The notes under the pieces: generated by a model | What the model saw: the letters and a program-made list of their open reading frames with translations, nothing else | What the model was told of the DNA's origin: nothing | Database searches by the model: none | NCBI GenBank assembly: GCA_002384855.1 | Contig: DGBP01000008.1 | Location: forward strand, 1 to 64,000 | Direction: 5' to 3' | Length of the DNA: 64,000 bases | Source: Nocardioidaceae bacterium UBA4001 | Lineage (GTDB): Bacteria; Actinomycetota; Actinomycetes; Propionibacteriales; Nocardioidaceae | Shown here: in pieces, positions 16,833 through 24,347 of the stretch | Layout of the letters: every line of letters begins with the position of its first letter | Numbering within the stretch: the first letter of the stretch is position 1 | Translations under genes and position numbers: made by a program

Positions 16833-17249
16833 TCAGCTGAGGGGCCACCGCATGGACACGGTGGTGGAGGAGGCGTCCTGGGAGACGGAGAAGTCCTCGA
16901 TCATGCCCCGCAGCAGCGCCCAGGCCTCCATGCCTTCGAGGTCACTGTCGGGGTGGTCCTCGACGTTGACCAGGCCGGGGGACGAGACGTCGATGGACAG
17001 GAAGTCGCCGAGCGTGATGGTCACCGCGACGGGAAGGTCGTGCGGCGTACCGTTGCGGGCCGCGCCCTCGCCGAGGAAGAGCGCACAGGCCTCGCCGGCG
17101 GCGAGCCGGACCTCCTCGACGAACTCCTCGTCGAGCCCGGTGCGGCGGGCGACCGAGGCCGCGACCAGTCGCACGGTGCGCACCAGCGCAGGGTCGTGCG
17201 CGATCGTCACGGTGACGGAGTCAGCCGCGCGACCCGAGACAGAGGGCAT
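16833..17249 (-). CDS. RsbW-like anti-sigma factor (degenerate GHKL ATPase)
   Basis: 138 residues with a serine-kinase/anti-sigma fold: VRTVRLVAASVARRTGLDEE, then the N-box helix EEVRLAAGEACALF, and a C-terminal EGMEAWALLRGMIEDF helix. The N-box Asn expected after GEAC is absent, and the G1 motif DxGxG is replaced by DVSSPG, so Mg-ATP binding may be lost. It is the counterpart of the anti-sigma gene that follows bldG in Streptomyces. It lies 5 bp after the bldG-like stop and is presumably co-expressed and antagonised by it. Confidence 0.85.
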   Translation of the reverse strand: MPSVSGRAADSVTVTIAHDPALVRTVRLVAASVARRTGLDEEFVEEVRLAAGEACALFLGEGAARNGTPHDLPVAVTITLGDFLSIDVSSPGLVNVEDHPDSDLEGMEAWALLRGMIEDFSVSQDASSTTVSMRWPLS

Positions 17250-17254
17250 GGCGC

Positions 17255-17593
17255 TCAGCTCTCGGCGAGCGCTTCGGCCTGGGAGCCGTGGATTGTGAAG
17301 ACCTTGGCCAGGCCCGTGATCCGGAAGATCTTGAGCAGGCGCTCCTGGTTGCAGATCAGCCGCATCGAGCCGTCGTGGGCGCGGACCTTCTTCAGGCCAC
17401 CCACGAGCACGCCGAGACCGGTGGAGTCCAGGAAGTCGACCTTCTCCATGTCGATGACGAGGTTGTAGTGACCCTCCCCGACCAGCTCGGTGATCTTGTC
17501 CCTGAGCCGCGGAGCGGTGTAGACATCGATCTCGCCGCCGACCTCGATGATGGTGTTCCCATCCTCGTGACGCGTCTCGAGTGACAGATCCAC
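17255..17593 (-). CDS. bldG: BldG-type anti-anti-sigma factor (STAS domain)
   Basis: 112 residues, one STAS domain: [17 protein letters not shown], then [15 protein letters not shown] containing the phosphorylatable Ser57, the same position as in Streptomyces BldG. Dephosphorylated protein would bind its anti-sigma partner and release a sigma factor. I chose GTG at 17593 (VDLSLETR) because GGGAG lies seven bases upstream and family members start there; an ATG at 17611 would include that ribosome site. The cognate sigma factor is not in the window. It is divergent from the helicase. Confidence 0.93.
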   Translation of the reverse strand: MDLSLETRHEDGNTIIEVGGEIDVYTAPRLRDKITELVGEGHYNLVIDMEKVDFLDSTGLGVLVGGLKKVRAHDGSMRLICNQERLLKIFRITGLAKVFTIHGSQAEALAES

Positions 17594-17779
17594 GTGGTTA
17601 CTCCCAACCATGCCGCGTGCGCGGAGTCATGGAAGCGCGCCGAACGACGCCCTTCCCCTGTGCAGTCCGTATTCAATCATGCCCCGACAGCGGGCGCAGG
17701 TCACGCCCCGGGGCGGTCCGGGCCGCCCACCGCCCGCCAGGAGGCGACCCGTCACCGGTCGTTTGGGAGGATCGAAGGC
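17594..17779. promoter_or_regulatory. Divergent promoter region, bldG-like / helicase
   Basis: 186 bp lie between the bldG-like GTG and the helicase GTG, so both promoters must be here. The GGGAGG at 17765-17770 is the helicase ribosome site and decides its start at 17780. I see no clear -35/-10 pair. Confidence 0.5.
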
Positions 17780-20101
17780 GTGGCACCGCACACCCGGACC
17801 TCCGTCTCGGAGGCCCTCCACCGGCTGGGTCGGCCGGACCGGGAGGACCGCCTCACCCACCTCGAGGTGATCCCACCCCGGGCCGGGCGTTCCTGCGACT
17901 GGCCGGCCTGGGTCGACGAGCGCCTCGTCGACGCCTGGCGGTCCCGCGGGATCGACCGCCCGTGGACCCACCAGGTGGAGGTGGCCGAGGCCGCGCACGC
18001 CGGGCGGCATGTGGTCGTGTCCACCGGCACCGCCTCGGGCAAGTCGGTCGCCTACCTGATGCCTGCGCTGACCTCCGTCCTCGCAAAGCGTCGCCGGCGG
18101 GGGCAGCGAGGGTCGACGGTGCTCTACCTGTCCCCCACCAAGGCCCTCGCCCAGGACCAGCTCGCCGCGTTGCGAGCCCTCGACGTGCCGGACCTGCGGG
18201 CCACGACCCACGACGGCGACTCCTCCCGGGAGCAGCGCGACTGGGCACGGGACTTCGGGGAGTACCTCCTCACGAACCCCGACATGCTGCACCGGTCGAT
18301 GCTCCCGGGCCACGCCCGCTGGGCGAGGTTCTTCTCGATGCTCGACTTCGTGGTCGTCGACGAGTGCCACCACTACCGCGGCGTCTTCGGGGCCCACGTG
18401 GCGCAGATCCTGCGGCGGCTTCGGCGGGTGGCACAGATGTACGGCGCCGAGCCCACGTTCGTGCTCGCGTCCGCGACGGTCGCCGAGCCTGAGGCCTCCG
18501 CGGAACGCCTCACCGGCCTGCCCTTCGAGGCGGTCACCGAGGACGCTTCCCCGCGGGGCCAGGTCGCCCTCGCGCTGTGGGAGCCGCCGTTCACGTCCTT
18601 CGGCGGCGAGAACGGCGCACCCGTCCGGCGTTCCGCCACCGCCGAGATCGCCGACCTCCTCACCGACCTGGTCGTCGACGGGGTGCGCACCCTTGCCTTC
18701 ATCAGGTCCCGGCGCGGCGCGGAGTCGGTGGCGCTGACCACGAAGCGGCTCCTCGACGAGGTCGAGCCGGGCCTGTCGCAGCGGGTCGCGGCCTATCGCG
18801 GGGGCTACCTCCCCGAGGACCGCCGGGCGATCGAGCAGGCGCTCCGACGGGGCGACCTCCTCGGGCTCGCCGCCACGAACGCGCTCGAGCTCGGCATCGA
18901 CGTCTCCGGCCTCGACGCGGTGCTGCTCGCCGGCTTCCCGGGCACGCGGGCGGCGCTGTGGCAGCAGGTCGGTCGGGCCGGGCGCGGGGGGCAGGACGCC
19001 CTGGGCGTCTTCGTCGCGCGCGACGACCCGCTCGACACCTACCTCGTGACCCACCCCGAGGCACTCCTCGGCAAGCCGGTCGAGGCGAACGTCTTCGACC
19101 CCGACAACCCGTACGTGATCGGTCCGCACCTGTGCGCCGCCGCCGAGGAGTCGCCGCTCAGCGAGGCCGACCTCGACCTGTTCGGGCCGAGCGGGCGGGC
19201 CGGTGTCGAGGCCCTCACGGAGGCCGGCCTGCTGCGCCGCCGCGCGCGGGGGTGGTTCTGGACCGACCGCAGCCGCGCCTGCGACCTCGCCGACATCCGC
19301 TCCACCGGAGGGTCCCCGGTGCGGCTCGTGGAGGAGGGCACCGGCCGCCTCCTCGGCACGGTCGACCACGCGAGCGCGCACGGCACCGTCCACGAGGGCG
19401 CGGTGTACCTCCACCTCGGCGAGACCTACCTCGTGCTCTCCCTCGACCTCGACGAGCACGTCGCCGTGGTCACCCGCGACGATCCCGCCTACTCCACCTC
19501 GGCCCGCGAGATCACCGACATCGGAATCCAGCGGGAGGTCGCGCACACCGCCTGGGGGGCAGGTCGGATGAGCTTCGGGGACGTGCGGGTGACCCACCAG
19601 GTCGTCTCCTACCTGAAGCGTCGGGTCCCCTCGGGGGAGGTGCTCGGCGAGGAGCCGCTCGACCTGCCCGAGCGGACGCTGGACACCAAGGCCGTGTGGT
19701 GGACGTTGCCGGCGGCGGTGCTCGAGCAGGCGGGGCTGGCCGGCCGCGACCTCCCGGGTGCCGCCCACGCGGCCGAGCACGCCGCGATCGGCCTCCTGCC
19801 GCTCTTCGCCACCTGCGACCGCTGGGACATCGGTGGCGTCTCCACCGCCCTGCACCCCGACACCGGCCAGCTGACCGTCTTCGTCTACGACGGCCATCCG
19901 GGAGGTGCCGGTTTCGCCGAACGCGGCTACCACGCCGCCGGGGAGTGGTGGGCCGCGACGCGGGAGGCGATCGCCGCCTGTGCCTGCGAGGACGGCTGCC
20001 CGTCATGTGTGCAGTCGCCCAAGTGTGGGAACGGGAACAACCCACTCGACAAGCACGCCGCGGTCGCGCTGCTCGACGCTCTCCTCCACGAGAGGGGCTA
20101 G
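17780..20101 (+). CDS. DEAH-type helicase of the helicase/secretion neighbourhood (MrfA/Hrq1-like)
   Basis: 773 residues. Two RecA domains carry STGTASGKSVAYL (Walker A, near residue 82), DECHHYRGVFG (Walker B, near 193), LASATVAEP (motif III) and QQVGRAGRGGQ (motif VI). The C-terminal DUF1998-type domain ends with a four-Cys cluster CACEDGCPSCVQSPKCG near residue 735. Relatives include B. subtilis MrfA, a 3'-5' helicase for DNA crosslink repair. The family (helicase/secretion neighbourhood DEAH helicase) is nearly always beside a Tad cluster, as here, though no functional link is known. GTG at 17780 has GGGAGG nine bases upstream. Confidence 0.93.
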   Translation: MAPHTRTSVSEALHRLGRPDREDRLTHLEVIPPRAGRSCDWPAWVDERLVDAWRSRGIDRPWTHQVEVAEAAHAGRHVVVSTGTASGKSVAYLMPALTSVLAKRRRRGQRGSTVLYLSPTKALAQDQLAALRALDVPDLRATTHDGDSSREQRDWARDFGEYLLTNPDMLHRSMLPGHARWARFFSMLDFVVVDECHHYRGVFGAHVAQILRRLRRVAQMYGAEPTFVLASATVAEPEASAERLTGLPFEAVTEDASPRGQVALALWEPPFTSFGGENGAPVRRSATAEIADLLTDLVVDGVRTLAFIRSRRGAESVALTTKRLLDEVEPGLSQRVAAYRGGYLPEDRRAIEQALRRGDLLGLAATNALELGIDVSGLDAVLLAGFPGTRAALWQQVGRAGRGGQDALGVFVARDDPLDTYLVTHPEALLGKPVEANVFDPDNPYVIGPHLCAAAEESPLSEADLDLFGPSGRAGVEALTEAGLLRRRARGWFWTDRSRACDLADIRSTGGSPVRLVEEGTGRLLGTVDHASAHGTVHEGAVYLHLGETYLVLSLDLDEHVAVVTRDDPAYSTSAREITDIGIQREVAHTAWGAGRMSFGDVRVTHQVVSYLKRRVPSGEVLGEEPLDLPERTLDTKAVWWTLPAAVLEQAGLAGRDLPGAAHAAEHAAIGLLPLFATCDRWDIGGVSTALHPDTGQLTVFVYDGHPGGAGFAERGYHAAGEWWAATREAIAACACEDGCPSCVQSPKCGNGNNPLDKHAAVALLDALLHERG

Positions 20102-20131
20102 CCTGGCCGGCAGTCCTCGAAAGGGTCACCC

Positions 20132-20527
20132 ATGTTCGCTCTCGGCATCATCCTCATCCTCCTCGCGGTCGGGGCCTTCCTCGCCGCCGTCGTCGGAGCG
20201 TCGAACGACATGTCGACGTTCGAGCTGGGCGCCTTCAACGTCGAGATGAACACGCTCGGTGTGTTCTTCGCGGGAGCGGCCACCGTGCTGCTGCTGATGC
20301 TCGGGCTGGCCCTGGTCAGGGCCGGGGTCGCCGGCGCGAACCGTCGCCGCCGCGAGAAGAAGGAGCTGCGCCGCAAGGCTCGCGAGCTCGATGCCCGCGA
20401 GAACGCCGCATCCACCTCGACTCACGGGACCGTGCACGAGGCCGACACCGGCACGCACACCGCCACGCGCACCGACACCCGGCCCACCGACCCCGGCGTC
20501 ACGGGGACGGACCGCTCGGCTCACTAG
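20132..20527 (+). CDS. Small membrane protein, LapA-like topology
   Basis: 131 residues with two membrane helices (residues about 2-24, GIILILLAVGAFLAAVVGA, and about 47-70, FFAGAATVLLLMLGLALVRA). A basic coiled-coil-like segment (RRRREKKELRRKARELDARE) and a Thr/His/Asp-rich tail follow. No enzymatic motif. It is 30 bp after the helicase and probably co-transcribed. Its last 29 bases overlap the convergent end of the TadE/G-like gene on the other strand. Confidence 0.75.
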   Translation: MFALGIILILLAVGAFLAAVVGASNDMSTFELGAFNVEMNTLGVFFAGAATVLLLMLGLALVRAGVAGANRRRREKKELRRKARELDARENAASTSTHGTVHEADTGTHTATRTDTRPTDPGVTGTDRSAH

Positions 20528-20900
20528 GTCCTGCGCGAGCCCGTCCGCGCGCGGTCCAGGACCGTCCGACCGGGCCGGCGACGGTGACGGCCACCTCGAC
20601 GCCGACCTCTGTGCCTCTGACCTGACAGTCGACCAGTCGGGCGGCGTTGGCCCGCGCCAGCGCACCCGCCACGACGCACGGGTCGCCGCCGGTCGCCCCC
20701 GCCAGGGGCACGACCGCCTGGGCGGCGGCGAGTGCGGCGAGGTCGGCAGCCGCGGCAGCACGACGCTGGCCCACGAGCAGCGCCCCGACCGTCGTGCCCG
20801 CCACGGTCACGGTGACGAGCACGGTGACGAGGACGAGCGCGACGACGGTGGCGCTGCCCGGCTCGTCTCCTCCGGGACGGCCCGGGCTGAGGTGCCTCAT
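20499..20900 (-). CDS. TadE/G-like minor pilin protein (helicase/secretion neighbourhood)
   Basis: 133 residues starting MRHLSPGRPGGDEPGSATVV. A Gly-Ser-Ala-Thr-Val processing-like site is followed by a hydrophobic helix (VVALVLVTVLVTVTVAGTT) and AAAAADLAALAAAQ, the hallmark of Rv3654c/TadE-like proteins, with a Cys pair in the exported part. It is the last gene of the Tad run; its ATG overlaps the TGA of the TadE gene (ATGA). It is probably a minor structural subunit of a Flp-type pilus or secretion apparatus. Confidence 0.85.
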   Translation of the reverse strand: MRHLSPGRPGGDEPGSATVVALVLVTVLVTVTVAGTTVGALLVGQRRAAAAADLAALAAAQAVVPLAGATGGDPCVVAGALARANAARLVDCQVRGTEVGVEVAVTVAGPVGRSWTARGRARAGPSEPSGPSP

Positions 20901-21319
20901 CGCCCCTCCGTCGCCGACACGGCCTCGGCGTCGACCTCCACGGCGGGCAGGAAGCCGAAGATCCCGCCCGGGCCGCGCACCTCGGCGACGACCCGCACAC
21001 GCACGGTGCCGTCTCCCTCGGTCAGGTCGATCCGACTTCCTTCGGGGGCGACCCGGCGTCCCAGGGCGACGGCAGCGTGGGTGGTCTCCTCCCTGGCCAG
21101 CGCCCGCGCGCTCTCCCGGGCGGCGTCGACGACCCGGACCTGGGTGACCGCCAGCGCGAGGAGCCAGACCAGCCCGAGGGTCAGCGCCACCAGCGTCGCC
21201 ACGGCGACGGCGGCCTCCGCGGTCACGGCACCCCGGGCGTTGCGGTCGCGGCGTGGAGCAGCCGAGGGAGCGCGCAGCGACCCGCACGCTCCCCCGGCCT
21301 TCCTGTGGTGATCGGTCAC
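20897..21319 (-). CDS. TadE-like pilus assembly protein
   Basis: 140 residues. A basic N-terminus (RRDRNARGAVTAEAAVAVA) gives the type IV-like site G-AVTAEAAV with the conserved Glu, then a single hydrophobic helix (LVALTLGLVWLLALAVTQV) and DAARESARALARE, the TadE signature. It is equivalent in position to Rv3655c. GTG start, four bases after the DUF4244 stop and overlapping the next gene by ATGA. Prepilin processing is inferred; no peptidase gene is present in this window. Confidence 0.88.
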   Translation of the reverse strand: MTDHHRKAGGACGSLRAPSAAPRRDRNARGAVTAEAAVAVATLVALTLGLVWLLALAVTQVRVVDAARESARALAREETTHAAVALGRRVAPEGSRIDLTEGDGTVRVRVVAEVRGPGGIFGFLPAVEVDAEAVSATEGR

Positions 21320-21323
21320 GGGA

Positions 21324-21509
21324 TCAGCCGAGGCCGATCATGGCGAGGAAGAAGTCGAAGATCTTCTTGAGCAGGGACTGCCCCCAGTCGCTGGTGAGCA
21401 GCTTGAGGAGGACGCCGCCGAAGCCGCAGGCGGCTGCGGTGACGACGGCGTACTCCGCGGTCGTGACGCCCTGCTGGTTGCGGAGCCGTGCGACGGGCGA
21501 GGTGGTCAT
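21324..21509 (-). CDS. DUF4244 protein, candidate Flp-type major pilin
   Basis: 61 residues: a short basic leader, then NQQGVTTAEYAVVTAAACGF, i.e. a Gly followed by a hydrophobic stretch with Glu at position +5, exactly the prepilin layout, and a C-terminal amphipathic segment (KKIFDFFLAMIGLG). It is equivalent to Rv3656c. The best candidate for the shaft subunit, small as Flp pilins are. Start ATG at 21509, with TGGAGGTACCC-like purine-rich sequence upstream. It follows a 161-bp gap after tadC that may hold a separate promoter allowing higher pilin expression. Confidence 0.88.
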   Translation of the reverse strand: MTTSPVARLRNQQGVTTAEYAVVTAAACGFGGVLLKLLTSDWGQSLLKKIFDFFLAMIGLG

Positions 21510-21670
21510 GGGTACCTCCGTGGGTGGGGCCGGGCGGGCCGGCCGTTGTGGGTTTGACGAGGTCGACACTTCTCGCCAGGACGTCCGCGAGCGAGGGGCG
21601 GATCCGGGACGGGGGACGCGGGGCCGGGCTCGCCTCGATGTGGAGGGAAGCTGGCCGGCGCCGACGACAC

Positions 21671-22414
21671 TCACCGCAGGAGCAGGGAGCCCACCGCGCC
21701 GGCCACGAGCGGCACCACGCCGACCAGGACGAAGGCGGGAAGCAGGCACAGCCCCAGCGGAGCGGCTGCCCGGACGCCGACGGTGCGCGCACGGGCCTCG
21801 GAGTCCTGGCGGGCGGACGCGGCGACGTCGTCGGCGAGCCGGTGCAAGGTGTCGCTGACAGAGGCACCTGTCTCCACCGCGCGCGCCAACGCTCTGCCCA
21901 ACGGGGCGAGGCCGGGCCTCCTGGCGAGGTCGTCGAAGACCTGGACCGGGTCGCGCCCCAGGACGAGCCCGCGACGGACCGTGTCGAGCTCCTCGGCGAC
22001 GGGCCCGCCCACCGCGTCGGCGACCGACCCGAACGCCGTCGACGGGGCCGCGCCTGCCGCCAGGGCGACCGCCAGCAGGTCCACCACGTGCGGGAGGCTG
22101 CGCGCGACCGCCTCCCGCCGCCTGCGCGCGGACGCCGGCTCCCGTCGGCTCAGCGTGCGGTGCACCAGGACGGCGACGACGAGGCCTCCTGCGACACCGA
22201 CCGGTCCACCGAGGAACAGCACGGGCGCCAGGCCGGCCGCGGCAGAGACGACCAGGTGGTGGCGGACCGTCGGATCCCGCGCCGGCTCGCGGCGGTTCCC
22301 TTCCGTGCGCAACCAGGTGGTCGGCCCTGCCGGCATCACCAGCGCGACCGCCGCCGCCGCAAGCACGGCCGCCAGTGCCCCCGGCCCCGCGATGTGAGCC
22401 ACCTCCGGGATCAC
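21671..22414 (-). CDS. tadC: TadC-like inner-membrane platform protein (T2SSF domain)
   Basis: 247 residues with a GspF/T2SSF core: RSLPHVVDLLAVALAAGAAP, GRDPVQVFDDLARRPGLAPL, then VETGASVSDTLHRLADDVAAS, flanked by hydrophobic helices at both ends (VPLVAGAVGSLLLR at the C-terminus). It anchors the assembly ATPase at the membrane. Start GTG at 22414 overlaps the tadB TGA by four bases (GTGA), so the two are translationally coupled, as expected for a heteromeric TadB-TadC platform. Confidence 0.88.
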   Translation of the reverse strand: MIPEVAHIAGPGALAAVLAAAAVALVMPAGPTTWLRTEGNRREPARDPTVRHHLVVSAAAGLAPVLFLGGPVGVAGGLVVAVLVHRTLSRREPASARRRREAVARSLPHVVDLLAVALAAGAAPSTAFGSVADAVGGPVAEELDTVRRGLVLGRDPVQVFDDLARRPGLAPLGRALARAVETGASVSDTLHRLADDVAASARQDSEARARTVGVRAAAPLGLCLLPAFVLVGVVPLVAGAVGSLLLR

Positions 22415-23205
22415 GGGTCCACCGCCTGGTGGGCGATCCTCTCGATCCAGCCCAGACCGGCCAACCCCAGCCCGGCCCCGCCGCCCAGGCAGACCAGCCC
22501 CCCCGGGGTGGTGAGCAGGAAGCCCCAAGGGTCACCCCCCAGACCGGTTCCCATGCCCAGGACCGCCACCGGCAGGACTGCGACCATCCGTGCCGTGGCC
22601 TGCGCGGAGGCCAGCTCCGAGGCCACCAGCCGGGCGGTGGCGCGGCGTCGACGTGCGGAGTCCGCCACGCGGGCCAGTGCCACCGCCATCGTCGCCCCGG
22701 AGGCTGACGACACCTGCCACGCGGACGCCACCTCGGCCAGCCCGCCTGCGCCGGGAAGCGTTCCGAGGCGCCGGATCGCGGCAGGCACGTCACCACCCAG
22801 CCGGGCAGCGGCGGCAGCGGGTGCGAGCTCCGGCCACACTGCGACGGCGTGCTCGAGGGCCCGGACCGGCGGCTGACCGGCCCGCAGCTCGCCCGCGAGG
22901 CTCTCGCAGACCTCGACGACACGGTCCGCCCGTTGCACCGCCGCCGCCCTGTCTCGGGCCCGGCGCCAGCCGGCGACGAGGGCCGTCGCCACACCGACGA
23001 CGATCAACGCGAGCGCCAGGCTGGTGCCGTCGAGCAGCATGGCAGTGCCGCCGACGACCGCTGCCGACGCGACCACCGCCCCGAACGGCGGGACCCCGCC
23101 GCGGAGCAGCCGGAGCCGAGAGCCGGCCGGCCGCAGGCGTGACGGCCCCTGGCTCAGGATCCACACGGCGAGCCCCGCGAGAACGGCCGCCGTCGACACG
23201 CTCAC
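22411..23205 (-). CDS. tadB: TadB-like inner-membrane platform protein (T2SSF domain)
   Basis: 264 residues. An N-terminal helix (AAVLAGLAVWILSQ), further membrane segments (FGAVVASAAVVGGTAML, LIVVGVATALVAGW), then the T2SSF core ADRVVEVCESLAGELRAGQP with AEVASAWQVSSASGATMAVALARVADS, and C-terminal helices. GTG at 23205 overlaps the cpaF stop by GTGA. It partners TadC in the pilus or secretion platform. Confidence 0.88.
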   Translation of the reverse strand: MSVSTAAVLAGLAVWILSQGPSRLRPAGSRLRLLRGGVPPFGAVVASAAVVGGTAMLLDGTSLALALIVVGVATALVAGWRRARDRAAAVQRADRVVEVCESLAGELRAGQPPVRALEHAVAVWPELAPAAAAARLGGDVPAAIRRLGTLPGAGGLAEVASAWQVSSASGATMAVALARVADSARRRRATARLVASELASAQATARMVAVLPVAVLGMGTGLGGDPWGFLLTTPGGLVCLGGGAGLGLAGLGWIERIAHQAVDP

Positions 23206-24347
23206 CGACACAGCAGGTCCCCGAGCCGGTCGGCGCCCGGGTGCGTGCGCGTCTCGCCGGCTCGTCCGAAGGTCACCGCCGGGACGGCCTCGACGAAGCC
23301 GTCCGCGCCGCGCTCCAGGACCGCCACCTCGGCGACCCGCCGCGCGCCCCCGTCGCGGACGAGATGGACGACCACGTCGAGCGCCGACGCGAGCTGGCTG
23401 TGAGCGGCCTCCCGTGGCATCCCGGCCGCCATGGCGAGCGCCTCCACACGCGCCGGGACGTCCGCGCACGAGTTCGCGTGGAGGGTGCCACAGCCACCCT
23501 CGTGACCGGTGTTCATGGCGGTGAGCAGGTCGACGACCTCGGCCCCGCGCACCTCCCCCACGACCAGCCGGTCCGGTCGCATCCGCAGGGCCTGGCGCAC
23601 CAGCACCTGGAGGGGTACGGCGCCCGCGCCCTCGACGTTCGGCGGCCGGGCCTCGAGCCCCACGACGTGGGGATGGTCGGGTCGCAGCTCGGAGGCGTCC
23701 TCCACGACGACGATGCGCTGCCGCGGGTCGACGACCCCTAGCAGGGCGGACAGCAGAGTCGTCTTGCCCGAGCCCGTCCCCCCGGTGACGAGGAACGCCA
23801 GGCGTCCCCGGACGATCCGGCGCAACAACCTCGCCCCCTCCTCGCACACCGTCCCGCGGGTGCCGAGCGCGGCGAGGTCGAGGGGCCGCCCGCTCGGCAC
23901 CCGCAGCGACAGGACCGTGCCGGGCCGGGACAGCGGCGCGAGCACGGCGTGGAACCTCGTGCCGTCGCGCAGCCGGAGGTCGACGTACGGCGTCGCGTCG
24001 TCGAGCCGGCGGCCTGCGGAGGCGGCGAGGCGCTGGGCGAGCCGTCGGACGGCGAGGTCGTCGGGAAACCGGACCGTGGTGAGCTCGAGCCCCTCGCCCC
24101 GGTCGAGAAAGACCGCCCCGGGGCCGTTGACGAGGACGTCGGTCACCCCCTCCTCACGCAGCAGGGGCTCGAGCGGCCCCGCACCGAGGACGTCGCGACG
24201 CAGCTCGTCGAGCACCGCGAGGGCCTCGGCGTCGCCGACAGGGCGGCCTTCCTCCGCCAGAGCGCGGGCGACCGCCACCGGATCCAAGGGGGTGCCTGCG
24301 GCGGCCAGGCGGTCGCGGACGCGTTCGAGGAGCTCCGGGCGGCTCAC
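23202..24347 (-). CDS. cpaF: CpaF/TadA-type secretion ATPase
   Basis: 381 residues. An N-terminal domain (GPLEPLLREEGVTDVLVNG) is followed by a GspE-type ATPase: Walker A LVTGGTGSGKTTLLSALLG near residue 187, Asp box VVVEDASELRP, Walker B RPDRLVVGEVRGAEV and His box NTGHEGGCGTLHANS. All catalytic motifs are intact. It powers pilin assembly or secretion at the cytoplasmic face of the TadB-TadC platform. Start GTG at 24347 overlaps the cpaE stop by GTGA. Confidence 0.95.
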   Translation of the reverse strand: MSRPELLERVRDRLAAAGTPLDPVAVARALAEEGRPVGDAEALAVLDELRRDVLGAGPLEPLLREEGVTDVLVNGPGAVFLDRGEGLELTTVRFPDDLAVRRLAQRLAASAGRRLDDATPYVDLRLRDGTRFHAVLAPLSRPGTVLSLRVPSGRPLDLAALGTRGTVCEEGARLLRRIVRGRLAFLVTGGTGSGKTTLLSALLGVVDPRQRIVVVEDASELRPDHPHVVGLEARPPNVEGAGAVPLQVLVRQALRMRPDRLVVGEVRGAEVVDLLTAMNTGHEGGCGTLHANSCADVPARVEALAMAAGMPREAAHSQLASALDVVVHLVRDGGARRVAEVAVLERGADGFVEAVPAVTFGRAGETRTHPGADRLGDLLCR

